Shown: piece by piece, positions 36,822 to 47,992 of the stretch | Position numbering within the stretch: the stretch's first letter is position 1 | How the letters are laid out: every line of letters starts with the position of its first letter | Source of the DNA: Cristatella mucedo | Taxonomy: Eukaryota > Bryozoa > Phylactolaemata > Cristatellidae | Direction: 5' to 3' | DNA: 64,000 nt | Assembly: GCA_009760855.2 (NCBI GenBank) | Contig: WPIO01000006.1 | Location: 558,001 to 622,000, forward strand | Notes under the pieces: model-generated | Told to the model about the DNA's origin: nothing | The model's input: only the letters and a program-made list of their open reading frames with translations | The model's database searches: none | Made by a program: the position numbers and the translations under genes

Positions 36822-36966
36822 ATCCTGTCTTGACTTCTGTAACTCACTGCTCGGTGGTCAACCGGCCTGTGCGCTCAGGTTTGTCTGACGCGAGCATCGC
36901 AGTGGCCACGTCACCCAACTTCTTGTCGACCTGCATTGGCTCCCAGTCAAGCAACACATTGACAGA
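36822..36966 (+). mobile_element. LINE family A RT scrap with internal deletion
   Basis: It begins at GATCCTGTCTTGACTTCTGT and jumps from the GGCCTGTGCGCTCAGG segment to TTTGTCTGACGCGAGC. It reaches the CATTGGCTCCCAGTCAAGCA segment and ends. Confidence 0.7.
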
Positions 36967-37091
36967 ATAGCAACGGCAAAGGTTTCTGAGTGCAGTTTAA
37001 GTAGCCCTAGCCAGAGACTACCCTAGAAGAGAAGCGAGAGACTGAACCTGGCGTGACGGAAAGAGAAGTCTAAGCAGACTAGTAGAGGGCT

Positions 37092-37200
37092 CGAATGACT
37101 CGTTAGCCGTGCCTCGATTGGCTAATTAAATTAAGTTGGGTGAACCAGCCACAGGGTCTAGCAACCTGCTGTGCAGTCTGCTTTGTGATATAAGTTGACC
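37092..37200 (+). repeat. Unclassified dispersed repeat, copy 1
   Basis: The segment starting near TTAGCCGTGCCTCGATTGGC is similar to 40147-40255 over about 100 bp, including CAACCTGCTGTGCAGTCTG. Type unknown. Confidence 0.5.
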
Positions 37201-37244
37201 GCCAAGTTTGACGACCATTCTCGGGGCTTCAAATAGGAATGCGA

Positions 37245-37400
37245 AAAAATGGTGCAACACTGGTTTGGCCCAGTGGTTAAGGTGCTGGCCCCGACCAAGG
37301 CTCGGCCGAGGCCGTGGGCTTGAGCCCAGTGGCACATTTTAAGTGCCTGAATAGAGATTAATTTATTTTTGGGCGCTATAGAAATGAATTATATATAAAA
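37245..37400 (+). mobile_element. tRNA-derived SINE, reference copy
   Basis: The A-box region is TTGGCCCAGTGGTTAAGGTG and the B-box CCGTGGGCTTGAGCCC. The 3' tail GTGCCTGAATAGAGATTAAT runs into GGGCGCTATAGAAATGAATT. The tail matches the LINE family A 3' hairpin. Confidence 0.75.
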
Positions 37401-38329
37401 ATACCACATTCCACAACGCAGATACTATAAGGACTACCACAGATGCAACAAGGACTGCAGAAAATGGCTTGCACTTTGCTCTGCCTTCATTGCACTTTTC
37501 ATGGACAAGACTCTTCCCTGCGACTGAAAGCACTCTGGCTGCTACCGGAGGGATGTTGGGCCCTTGGAAACGGAGTACCGTGATGGCCCATTTTGCACCA
37601 GCTCAAATCTACGTCAAAACACCGGATCTTAGCAACGCACGATCCACAGTTAGCAACAGTGAGGTGAAATCTCAGCAGACACGGGCTTATGGGTAGGCTA
37701 GCAAAGAAATGTGCACTACTGACGGGAGTCCCCGAGTAACTATTTGAAGCGTATGAATAGAGATCAAGTTCTCTCACTACGCTTTACAAATAAATCGTAT
37801 TTGCTTATGTTTAAGCGAGCCTTGGGTTGGCATGCCCGGACGTGCCACTAGACGATGAGAGGCTGCATGACCAAGTTATAGCAACGGCTGAGCATTCTAG
37901 ACACTAGCATTTGCCCACCGACTGAATTGTGGAGGAAATTACGTGCGTTTCGGCTTGCTCTACCGCCCAATGTAAAACGGAAACTTGTGAGTCAAAGAAT
38001 GAAGAATAGCAGCACATTGCTCATTAAGGAGGGCCACATTCGAATACCATTAGTGTTTCTACCTCTCGTGCTGTTATTGTTAAAGCTCGGAGATTAACGA
38101 AGCCCAGTGGCAAGCTCTCCCCAACATATAATTCCTCGCGCTCGCCCACTCACCGGCTCGGCTGCTCTCCCGACAGCAGCTTCCGGCTTCGACAGCTTAT
38201 CCGAGTGGCACCTGCGGCTTGAACACATCTTAGTTATTGTCGCCCCCAGCCGTGACTCGTGACTCCGAAAGTCTAGCACCGCCATAACTGTTAATTGGCC
38301 ATAACCTGACCGCAGTGCCACGAATGCCA
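37401..38329. other. No gene recognised; SINE tail remnant
   Basis: A diverged SINE 3' tail (GAATAGAGATCAAGTTCTCT) lies at about 37755-37774. Overlapping ORFs at 37469-37777 have no recognisable domain. Confidence 0.4.
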
Positions 38330-38625
38330 GTAAGACATTAGTGGCAGTGCATGGACCACTAGTGGTACTGAACTGTAGCCGGCTGCAGTTGTTAGGCTAT
38401 ATAAATCACTCGCTGAGCTGCCGAGTGTTGCCAACAAGCGTTACGGTGAATCCCATTATTTGTAGTTCTCGTCAGACATTAAGTACGACGTCACTTGCCT
38501 GCAGTTGCACACGCTTTAAGATACACCAAGACACATCGTTTATGTGTCAGGCTTCCCTAGTGAAAGCTAACACCGATGTTCTTCTCCATACATCCTGCAA
38601 TATAAAGCTATTATTATAATTAATT
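38330..38625 (+). promoter_or_regulatory. TATA-box and polyadenylation-like unit, possible solo LTR
   Basis: A clear TATA-like GCTATATAAATC lies at about 38396-38407. About 190 bp downstream come CAATATAAAGC and an AT-rich end. The compact promoter-to-poly(A) layout recalls a solo LTR, but neither flanking target duplications nor internal retroelement sequence was seen. Confidence 0.2.
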
Positions 38626-39919
38626 GATGGTGGGACTTTCAACTGGGTACTCTTCAACTCATAGTCTTAAACTGTGAATTTTGCAATTCAAGGTAAGAAT
38701 CTCAAATTAATTGCATAGTGATGACATATAGCCAGACAAAAAGCAATCGGTTATGACGATTCACTTGGCTTCGAAGATGACCCTGTTTGAGTCATTTGGC
38801 AAGATTTTACTCGTAGAGTAGATACATTTGAATCGTAAGGGAAATGGAGCTTCAACGTATACAGATTACGTTTATAAGGATTTTCCTTAATGACTTTGCA
38901 CGAGTAACATATTAGATAAATAATCTCACTCTTGTCTGATGACGCTTGAATTGCTAATTCCGTCATTAATGGCAAATGTCAGATATTTCATGTTTTTCAA
39001 TTTGTGTTGCATTTCGATTCAGCTGCTCAAAACAGCTTGCATATACACCAAATAGACCTGGCTTACACGGAAGGGGTGATGCTAACAAACGTTGTAGGCT
39101 TAAATGCCCTAACATCATACAAATTTGGCTAAGGTCTCTATTGCCAAAAAGAGAATCAAAGCTGGTATAAATTACAGAGTCATTTCGCTAAAACAGCAAG
39201 CACTAAACGCACTGAGAGAACTACGAAATCAGGTGAACTTCTATATTGCAACATGCACGAATTGGCTGCAATCATTACACGGAAAACTGGGCCTCCTGAC
39301 AAGTCTAATCTGAGCAGCAGATTGTTATTTATTAGGCCATCGCGGTGATTGCTTGCGACTGGGAGGCTGTTGCAGCCATGAAAATGAATGCAAAAGAGTC
39401 CACAGAGGTTTTCTTTGAAGTAAGCAAAAAGGTACGTTTTACCAAGCTGCCAAACTTTACCAGGCATTTCAGAAATAATTGTGTCTGCATAATAATTGAT
39501 CTCATTAATATTTGAAAGGGCCAGGCTTTCTCCTGGGTAGCCGATACTAAGAACAGAGACTGGTTATTGAGGATAGACACAAAAAAGCATGTAAAGATCC
39601 GACTAAGCGCAGCTAAATAAGTATTAGTCATAATTGCAATGCATTTGCGGCTGCACTAACATTCAACTGTGTCTGAACTAATTTATAAGAGCTGAAATCC
39701 ACCTATATAGAAAGTACATGGCACCTTAGCCATCAGCCAGATTATGAGAGTTGGTATGCACACTTCGCGGCTTCCGAGTTCTAACAATTAGGAATAGCAC
39801 GTGACCTAAACCGGGGCTACCCATTACATAAAGGTGACCGGAAGCTATGATTAGCTCATTCCGATCCATCCCAGGCTGGAGAACAGTCGTGGCCCTCAGG
39901 CCCGTAGATAGATTATTGC
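38626..39919. other. AT-rich spacer
   Basis: Overlapping ORFs on both strands (38976-39631) read as chance frames. Nothing supported. Confidence 0.45.
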
Positions 39920-39929
39920 CGTTATTCTT

Positions 39930-40110
39930 GAGGGGTGGGAACTAACGATTGCTGCCATACTGCCCTATCTTAAGCATCAGGACCTCGGGACCGGGGTCGA
40001 GAGTTCGAATCCTTCGGTGGAGATCCTGTTATGCTGCTGCAAGCAGTGGTGATAGACGTACAGACTCATCTGTCGCTAGACAAAAAAGGCTGTTAAATGA
40101 GCTAGCATTT
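39930..40110 (+). mobile_element. SINE of the second type
   Basis: The B-box is GGTCGAGAGTTCGAATCC. It is followed by TGCTGCTGCAAGCAGTGGTG, a motif also seen after the B-box at 62.2 kb, so the two share more than the tRNA part. Confidence 0.45.
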
Positions 40111-40146
40111 ATTTATTTTATAATGGATTAGTTCATATACCTTGTA

Positions 40147-40255
40147 CCACTCAATAGCCGTGCCTCGATCGGCTCAACCGAGATTGGTCATTCAGTCGTA
40201 GAGTTTAACAACCTGCTATTCAGACTGGTTTTTGACAAGAAGTCAATTTAGAAAG
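40147..40255 (+). repeat. Unclassified dispersed repeat, copy 2
   Basis: Partner of 37092-37200. It shares AGCCGTGCCTCGAT and CAACCTGCTATTCAGACTGG-type blocks in the same order. Confidence 0.5.
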
Positions 40256-40559
40256 CCTCCGCATGCATGTAAATTCATTTTTTCCAAAGCCGCTACTTGC
40301 CAATGCAAGCTTCTGTTTTGTTAATATTGGATTATTGCTAAGAATTGGGGATTCTTTTGATGTTTAGCAGCAATGTTGTGCTGACCCGGTGCTAGTGACT
40401 GCATTAGAGAGCAATTAGATCTGACATGAGCGTTTGTATCTTGTCAATACAAGTTTCACAAGCAGGTTAATAAGTCGCACCTCACCCTTTTTTGACCCAT
40501 GGGTAAGTGAATGTCGACGATAGCGACGATTTTTGCTAGCTTTTGACGACCAATGTCAA

Positions 40560-40665
40560 TGTGCATGCCTTTGGCCGATATCGTGGGATCGAATCCGGCA
40601 GCATAGGCGAAGACCTGCATAGAGATTCAGTTTTGTTTAGAACTCTATACACAATATATCCGAGC
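40560..40665 (+). mobile_element. SINE remnant with LINE-like tail
   Basis: The B-box GATATCGTGGGATCGAATCC is followed by ACCTGCATAGAGATTCAGTT, the SINE/LINE A tail motif. Confidence 0.5.
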
Positions 40666-40855
40666 ATCTTATAGCATGCGGACTCGCTACGGTGAGTCAT
40701 AGGGATCCCGTTCAAGCCCCAATCTGGCAAGCTTGTGTCACGTGACAAGACTTTGCACTTCCTTGAAGCAGCAAGATGACTTACCCTTGTCTTCTGTGAC
40801 GGAATTAATATGACTCAGCAAAGCAAGTCCATGCACAGCTCACTACCTACACCCC

Positions 40856-40876
40856 ACTATATATAAATATAAATAA

Positions 40877-40910
<34 letters not shown>
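40856..40910. repeat. AT-rich microsatellite
   Basis: Short TAAA-type units lead into about 30 bp of pure AT dinucleotides. Confidence 0.9.
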
Positions 40911-40912
<2 letters not shown>

Positions 40913-42689
40913 AGGTCAGGAACGGAACAATGGAAAATTTTCCACACGCTGAGACTGATGGCAAAAGTTTGCAAATATTTAAGAAAACGGTAATCTAAAG
41001 CTTCGTGGATCCTGAATGACCTTGAAAAAGGCAAATACTCCAGGGGCATAGTGCCTTGGGCCCAGGGTAGTGTGTAGGTAACTCATTCTGGTCACCATTA
41101 CCTAGGGCATTATTTTGGTTAAGCTGGTCTTTCAGAGGCTTCTCTGCCGATAAAGTGAAAGCCTTACGTTTCGACAAAGCTCGATATGTGCATAAAGGTC
41201 GAGTGCCAGAAAATAATCCTAATCCGCAGTGCTCAGGCAGAGAATGTGTGTGTGGGGGCGGGGCACACTGCCTAGGCTGCTAATACAAGTGGCAGTCTTA
41301 GCACAACCAAGAGTTCTTGGACGAACCAGGTAAAGAGATCAATCAAACCCAGTAGCCTGCAAGAAGGAGAAAGCAAAGTGGGAAAATACTCAAGTTACAG
41401 CTAACGAGTGGCTATCTACGATTCGAAGAGATCTGCCTTGTTTTGCAAGATTCCGTAAGCTATAGATCAGAGATGCTTTGTCTCACGCAGCGGGCGCGAT
41501 GACAGGAAGCCGAAGCAGCTGGTTATTGTGAGGCAAATGCCTCAGCAATGACTGCATACATTTAGCTAAGGTCATAGCTTTGGAGATCATCTGTCTGTGA
41601 CCCTCGTGAGATAGCAAATCTTGCATCCTTCAAGGACGACGTCCGGGTTCAGGTTCGAAGGTTAGCTAGCACTCCAGCACCGGAAAAAGTGCGACTGAAT
41701 GTAGCTGCATTCGTTCAATTATTCTGCGTTGGTACTGAACGCTATTGAAACGCGTCAGAGCAAAGTTGTAACTCCGTATTTTTGTAGGGGTTGCCTATAA
41801 GTAAAAATGAAGTTGGAAACATTAGAATTGTAGTGGAGGCAATCTCTTAGGAAAGCACACTCAACCTAGGCTCCGTTACCTGGGAAATTCCACCGGTGTA
41901 AGAGGTCAACTCGTCCAGGATGTAGATTTGATTTCTCCCAAATGAAGACTTGGAATGTGGGTCGTGGGGTCTTGATGACTTGGGCTGAAAGGCTTCAGGT
42001 AGTAGATGAGAATTAAGCCGACGTCAAATGTTTGCCAACTGTACTCCGATTTGAGTTTACTTGCTAGAATGGATTGGCTGTCGCATAGCAGACGTGTACT
42101 AGATGAATGGTTCGAGCTAGCAGCACATATTCACCAAAGTGAGACAAGTCCGACCATAGTCAATTGAGGCCCATACGGCTTTGTGAGCAAAAGATTCGTT
42201 CTTAGAGTCATCTCAAGATGGTTGAAACATTGGTTACTGCGAAACTGTGAAGTAGAACCAGTGGCTTAGAAGGCTCGAATCATCAAACGTTCCTTATCCA
42301 CCGAGCTTGCGAAATTAATTTGGCATGCCATTGGAAAGGCTTTAAGGACGACCAAGATCAGTGACTTATGGTTTGTAATTGGTAATGTCTACTATAGTTT
42401 GTCTGCCACAAGGTGTCTGAGGCTTTCCTGGCTCGTATTTGATAGTCTGCGAGAAGCACACAAATGATTCATGATAACCAGCAAATGCATACAGGATCAG
42501 GTCGGTTCTTGGCATATTTTGTTAATATCCTCAAATTGGGGATATTGTGACGTCAGTCGGAAATTTTCGAGCTCACGAACCGATGAGATGGTCTCCGCAG
42601 ATTGGAGGTTAGTCAGTGGCACAGCAAAACCAAAGTTTCAAGAAGAGAGGATGACAGGTGGAAAAACCTTACAATGAAGAGTCTTTGAC
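40911..42689. other. No gene recognised
   Basis: Nearly 1.8 kb with no repeat family, exon or RNA gene that I can support. Confidence 0.5.
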
Positions 42690-42895
42690 ATATTGCTGAC
42701 ACTGTGCATGCTGCCACTAACCACATTTGCATGCTGACCCTGTGCATGTCACCCCTAACCATATTATTTATTTCGTTTGTTTTTCAAGCATGATTTTACT
42801 TACCATTCAATTGCATTTCACTTTACAGCAAATTTAAAGCGCCTGGAGAGAGATTAAGTTCTCTGAGGGCACTTTATCAATATTATTATATTGGC
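42690..42895 (+). mobile_element. LINE family A 3' UTR and tail
   Basis: The full 3' UTR order is kept (TGCTGACACTGTGCATGCTG to AAGCGCCTGGAGAGAGATTA to a TATT-rich end). No coding part remains. Confidence 0.8.
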
Positions 42896-43024
42896 TAGAG
42901 CATTTATATGCATAAGCATAAACTTGAGTAAAATAATCTTGAAAGCGAAATACTGCTTGATTGAGAGGTCTCGGGAGAGCGAGTTAGGTTTTGGAATTGA
43001 GCGAGGTCTCTAAGACGAAGTGTT

Positions 43025-43225
43025 ATGCAACAGCTTTGAATTTCGTGACAGAATAAACTTGGCTGCAGAATTTCCCACCGTAGTCAATGGCCAAATTAGA
43101 CACGCAGGAAGACCTGCCAGTAGTGAGTTACATAAGTCTGGGCGGGAAATTAAAAAAATGCAGTGGCCAGTAAGGCCATGGCATCGTTTCTATGCAAGCC
43201 TGAATTTTGAAGTGCTATTAAGCTG
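43025..43225 (-). mobile_element. Old LINE family A RT scrap
   Basis: The minus strand retains diverged pieces of the [12 protein letters not shown] and LVQNSAARL segments. It is heavily mutated. Confidence 0.4.
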
Positions 43226-43654
43226 AAAGTAGACAGTATTAATTCAGGATTTCGGGCGATCGTCTGTACACTGCATCCGTGTACCATTAATACAGGTGTT
43301 TACCGATGGCATCGCTATCTTGTAGTCTGGTCCCGACCTGGTCAGCGTTGGCTTCAAGCGTTTAGACAAAGGGAAGGAACTTTCATCTGAGCAAATTCAC
43401 AGTATCCCGGCAGAAGAGCAGCTGAGAAGATGGGGATGTTCAGGCAGCACATGGCCCTCCATTTTGTATGCGCTTGACAATTTTTTTCACGACGAGTTAG
43501 AGCTGCTGGACGAAGGCCACGAAAGTAGGGAACGAGGTAAAACGATTGGTTTGATAACCACCTAAATGATTTGATAACCACCGTGAAGACCGTGAAGGAG
43601 ACACGTCAGCAACAAAGGTGAGTAGGGGCATGGTTCTTTGTTTCTGTTACTGAT

Positions 43655-44275
43655 AGGGTTCTGCAGCTAAGGTTTGTCAGTGGCGAACGTCGCGGTTGCC
43701 ATATCCCACCACGTCTCGACGACCTGGACTGGCTCCCAGTCAAGCAAGGCATCGACTTCAAGGTTTTGTCGCTCACATTTTGGTCCCTTCATTCTTTGGC
43801 TCCAGCATACCTATCAGATCTGGTTCCCCACCAGGCTAAGCATCCTACCGCCCACTTTTTGGAATTTAACTGTATAACTTTACCTCGTACAAACTTCAAA
43901 TCCATTAGAGACAGTGCCTTTAGTTCGCATGCTCCCAAAGCCTAGAACTCACTCCGACCTGCATCACGACATCACCTGACTTTTCCACATTTGAGAAGAA
44001 ACTGAAAATACACCTATTTATGACATCTTTTAGCGAGTCTCTGTGATTCATCCGTTATGTGCTTATGCGTGCTGACACAGTTGCAAGCTGCCACTAACCA
44101 CACCTGCATGCTGACCCTGGGCATGTCACTCCTAACCATGCTATTCTTGTTGTTTATCGAGCATGCTACCACTAACCATTCGATCGTGCTTTCTTTGCAG
44201 TAAGTGTAAAGCACCTAGAAAGAGATTGTGTTCTCTGGGAGCGGTTTATGAAATGTGTTATTATTATTATTATTT
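43655..44275 (+). pseudogene. LINE family A C-terminal RT plus 3' end
   Basis: The copy starts near the SAARLVCRE region and passes through [16 protein letters not shown]-like codons and the SHAPKA region. It keeps a complete 3' UTR, hairpin and ATT repeat. Frameshifts are frequent. Confidence 0.8.
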
Positions 44276-44564
44276 ATGCTCAGAAGATTGTTAGGCAAAC
44301 TAGAGGCGATCTTGGAACCATTCATACATGCATTCCTGACTACATTATCGGTGTGGTACAACCATTTTAAAGTGCAGCTCAGAGTATTGTAAAATGTATG
44401 ACATGTCTGTTTGCATTGGTCAGCTCTTTGAGTGAACAGAGTAACTGCAAGCTTGTATGATTTATTCAAAATTGTTGGACATACCAAGATTTTTGTTAGA
44501 GAAATTCCAATCATGCATTGAATGTCCAACTATATATGTTTTCCATCTATGCCCGTGGTGACAG
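44276..44564. other. Spacer
   Basis: Nothing recognised between the LINE end and the candidate exon at 44565. Confidence 0.4.
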
Positions 44565-44705
44565 AGCACTGGGATAAGCTTGGATAAGCTTAAGCTGGTA
44601 CAGAAGTACTATGACCCAAAGAACGGCAGGCCTAGCTACTTCGACCCCGACGTGTACCCAGGAAGTGGATGGCCCACTCCAGCATACCCAAAGTGCCTAG
44701 AAAAT
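44565..44705 (+). CDS. Unidentified exon candidate, Tyr/Pro-rich
   Basis: The frame runs from an acceptor-like ...GGTGACAG to a weak GTTTGT donor and is 141 nt, phase 0 at both ends. It encodes LKLVQKYYDPKNGRP, then SYFDPDVYPGSGWP and TPAYPKCLE. Composition and codon use look protein-coding and stand out from the repeat-derived neighbours. Near its start GGATAAGCTT is repeated in tandem, which may be a recent 10-bp duplication that broke the older frame (CAC TGG GAT AAG). I do not recognise the family. It may be a live exon or a relic; no matching exons were seen nearby. Confidence 0.3.
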
Positions 44706-44874
44706 GTTTGTTATTTTAGTGCGCTGTAATAATAATTTTTGTATTAATATTATTATTGGCAAGTCTGCTGCAGATGACTTGCAAAATGTCAAGTTCTGCT
44801 ATTTGAAAAGCCTCATCTATGTGACGGCACTATAAGCATAGCTGGCATGCATTGGGCAATTAAGAATTACCTGC

Positions 44875-44965
44875 TGTAGATCTTGAACCCTCGACACGGG
44901 TTGCAATGTCAAAGCACCTTAGCTCCTCAGAGCTAAGACCGCGACCTTAGCTAACACATGGTCAT
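44875..44965 (-). mobile_element. SINE remnant
   Basis: On the minus strand: GCTAAGGTGCTTTGACAT (A-box side) and GTGTCGAGGGTTCAAGATC (B-box side). No tail remains. Confidence 0.4.
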
Positions 44966-45038
44966 GCAACACTTAGTGGCAAAACTTTGATTGGCTCGAC
45001 TGAATTTGAGCTCGTGATGCACAATGTTTTATTGGTGC

Positions 45039-45040
<2 letters not shown>

Positions 45041-45126
<86 letters not shown>
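45041..45126. repeat. (GA)n microsatellite
   Basis: About 80 bp of GA repeats, nearly pure. Confidence 0.95.
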
Positions 45127-45149
45127 AATGAGCGAGAAGGAAATATATA

Positions 45150-45302
45150 ATATATATATGATTCATTTGTATAGAGCCCCAAGAGAACTTAATCTCTATT
45201 CAGGCGCTTCACATATGCCTACAGGCTCGAGCCAACGACCTCAGCCAGACCTTAGTCGGGGCGGGGCAAGCACCTTAACCGCTGGACCAAACCAGCTCAG
45301 CG
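45150..45302 (-). mobile_element. tRNA-derived SINE
   Basis: A well-kept minus-strand copy: A-box TGGTTTGGTCCAGCGGTTAA, B-box GTTGGCTCGAGCC and tail GCGCCTGAATAGAGATTAAG followed by TTCTCTTGGGGC. It abuts the GA microsatellite at its 3' end. Confidence 0.7.
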
Positions 45303-45331
45303 AGAAAGAGAGAGGGAGAGGGGGGTATCGT

Positions 45332-45800
45332 TAGCTCGCATGGTCCAAAGCCTAGAACTCACTCCCGACTTGCGTCACGACCTCTCCTGACTTGAACATA
45401 TTTAAAAAGAAACTACAAATGCATCCATATATGACAGCATTTAGTGGGTCCCTGTGATTAATAATAATAATAATATTGCACTTGATAAAGCGCCCTCAGA
45501 GAACTTAATCTCTTTCTAGGCGCTTTACATTTGCTGCAAAGTGATACGCAATAGAATAGTAAGTAACGTCTTTTTGGGCTTATACATGCTGATACTGTGC
45601 ATGCTGCCACTTACCAAACATGGGTACAGACCCTGTGCATTTCACCCCTAACCATGTTGTTGTTGTTGTTTATTGAGCTTGCCACCATTAGCCATTCAAA
45701 CGTGTTTCCTTTGCAAAAATTGCAAAGCACCTAGAAAGGGATTGAGTTCTCTGAGGATGCTTTATCATATGTATTATTATTATTATTATTACTATTATCA
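45332..45800 (+). mobile_element. LINE family A 3' part, split by an opposite-strand family A tail
   Basis: The plus-strand copy reads CCAAAGCCTAGAACTCACTC to TTTAGTGGGTCCCTGTGATT, is interrupted, then resumes in the 3' UTR (CTGTGCATGCTGCCACTTAC) through the hairpin and an ATT repeat. Confidence 0.8.
45459..45568 (-). mobile_element. LINE family A tail nested in family A
   Basis: A 110-bp minus-strand tail with AAT repeats and the hairpin sits inside the plus-strand copy at 45332-45800. Confidence 0.8.
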
Positions 45801-46319
45801 ATGCAGCAGCAGAGGAACAGAAGAGCAGCTCTGCAACATCTGCCAGTTGAGCATGCCTTGACCTGCTACCAGTCGCGGCCGCATGGAGCCGTTCGAGCCA
45901 CAGAACTTTAATCAGCTGCCACCTCTACCGATGTGAGACAGACCAGACACTAAACAGAGAGTGTGACCGTTCGTGTGATCAACCTGCAATCCTCTTTGGC
46001 CTTTCACAACTCTGTTCCGGGTAGCCTCTTTGTAATTTTGCTGTGATCTCTGCCAGCGTTCGACCACGTCGAACTCTCTCAGCTCCCTTGCACCGGTTAA
46101 GACTGACAATGCCACTGGGATGATAGCCAACTCCTGCAAGTAGAGTTGCGATACAATTGACTGACTAATCACGAGTAAACTTACTGCTACGTAGAGCTGG
46201 TAGATCTTACCCTTGAAATGGTTTCGGCTGGCAAGCCTATTTTCTATAAAATAAATATTAGCTGATTTAACAGCCTCATTTGTACAGCAACAGAAGAGCC
46301 TTAACGGCTATCACCGCAG
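45801..46319. other. No gene recognised
   Basis: An 86-codon minus ORF (45912-46172) has no domain. A donor-like GTAAG site nearby does not join to anything I can identify. Confidence 0.4.
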
Positions 46320-46440
46320 CTTGCAGTTGGCAATGTTAGATCACCCACTGCAGGATTCGAACCCACGTCCTCGGTCGTGATGAGCCAGCACCTTACCTCG
46401 TGGGCTAAAACATATAAAATACAATCTGGGTATCATAAAA
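46320..46440 (-). mobile_element. SINE remnant
   Basis: On the minus strand: TTTTAGCCCACGAGGTAAGG (A-box side) and GTGGGTTCGAATCCTGCAG (clear B-box). The 3' half is diverged. Confidence 0.5.
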
Positions 46441-46689
46441 AGTTAATGCAGGCTACTTTCACCTAAGTAGCACAGCAGCTGCTTAGAAAAGTATACTATA
46501 TCCAAGTTCGTTAATGCATTTGTGTCATCACGTCTTGAGGTACTAGCTACTCACGAGCATTCGGCATGCGAATGCGATGTGGTACATGTGGTTTTTACAA
46601 AACTCGGAAGCTTTCTCACAAAACTCTAAGGATTTTCTCTCGAGAATGCTGCAACTGCCACATTTAAATATTTTCATCGACCTTTCTCA

Positions 46690-46862
46690 AATCATCGAAA
46701 ATTTAATCTCTTTCTAGGCACTTTACAATTGCTGCAAGGGTAGCACGATCGATTGGTTAGTGGTAGCATGCTCATTAAACAACAAGAATAACGTGTGATA
46801 TGCGCATGGTCAACATGCAAGTATAGTTAGTGACAGCATGCACAGTTTCAGCACATATAAGC
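46690..46862 (-). mobile_element. LINE family A 3' UTR fragment
   Basis: It contains AATCTCTTTCTAGGCACTTT and the GTCAACATGCAAGTATAGTT segment. It abuts the family B copy that starts at 46868. Confidence 0.7.
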
Positions 46863-46867
46863 TGTAA

Positions 46868-47645
46868 AGTAATGTATCTCCATCCATAGCTTGACAAAGC
46901 CACAAAGACTACGTTAGTGTTAAGCAGGCAAGTTTTGTATAGCCCACTCACAGCCTATGCGGCTTTCGGTGGCCGACAAACGTCATCTTACACAACAAGA
47001 GAAAGTGGGAAGTCAGCAGGGTGGGAAGATAGCAAAGTCAGGAGAGCAGCTGCAGTTGTGAGTCGCATGGGAGTAGCAGCTAAGGACGGCTGTAAAAGAT
47101 GCGGAAAAGTCGGCAGCAGGAGAGTAGTTGCAGTCGCATAAGAATCGTGGATGTGTGTTCCATTTGTCTAGGACCTGCAGAGTAAAAGCTTCTGTCGCTG
47201 TCTTTAAGAGGAGGAAAGAACAGCTAATTTAACGTTTATACAGAGCCTGAGGACACGAGGAGGTTGAAACGGATGAAACATTCAAGCTAGGTACGAAGTA
47301 GCCAAGCCACAGCGGGACTTGTGGTTCAGCATAAGAACTTTGCTCTGTATCCGTTTATCAAACTGAAGCCATACGAGTTCTGTCAGCAACGAAGACACGT
47401 AATCGAACCTCTGAGATTTGCAAACTGGACTTGCAGCGATATTCATAGCCAGCAGCAGTAGCCTAATGGCTTTTTTCGGCAGCCGGCCAAAGGGGAATTA
47501 CAATAATCAAGCCGAGACAGAACTGAGGTACAAGTTAAGTTGCTAGCAAGCCTCCGTAGAAGAAGATTTCTTATCTTAGATAGGGATCGGATGAGATGGC
47601 TAGCTGTGGAAGCTGGCCGGATGATGAGCAATAAGTTTGAGTGAT
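46868..47645 (-). pseudogene. LINE family B 3' UTR and C-terminal RT
   Basis: It starts at the family B terminus (ATCTCCATCCATAGCTTGAC) and follows the 3' UTR. It reaches minus-strand frames SKIRNLLLRRLASNLTCTSV and LSRLDYCNSPLAGCRKK at 47470-47600. It is 5'-truncated at about 47645. Confidence 0.8.
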
Positions 47646-47747
47646 TATCTGTAGTGCAGCCTGAGGAGATAAAGCAGTTCTGCAAGAAAATTCTGGGAAT
47701 AGCAGGCCTTCCGGCTGAAATGGTTTCGATTGCCGCGACGGTAAGAG

Positions 47748-47992
47748 TAATAATATTAATAATAACAATAATTAATTATAATGCATTTTGTATAGCACCC
47801 TCAGAGGACTCAATCTCTTTCTAGGCACTTTAAATTTGGTGCAAAGGAAGCACGATCGAATGGTAGTGGTAACATACTCAATAAACAACAAGAACAACAC
47901 GGTTACCGGTGAACATGCACAGGGTTGGCATACAACTTTGGTTAGTGGCAGAATGCAAAGTGTCAGCATGCATAAGCACATAAAGTAGGCCA
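47748..47992 (-). mobile_element. LINE family A 3' UTR and tail
   Basis: AAT repeats are followed by the hairpin and about 170 bp of 3' UTR, ending at the CATGCATAAGCACATAAAG segment. Confidence 0.75.
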
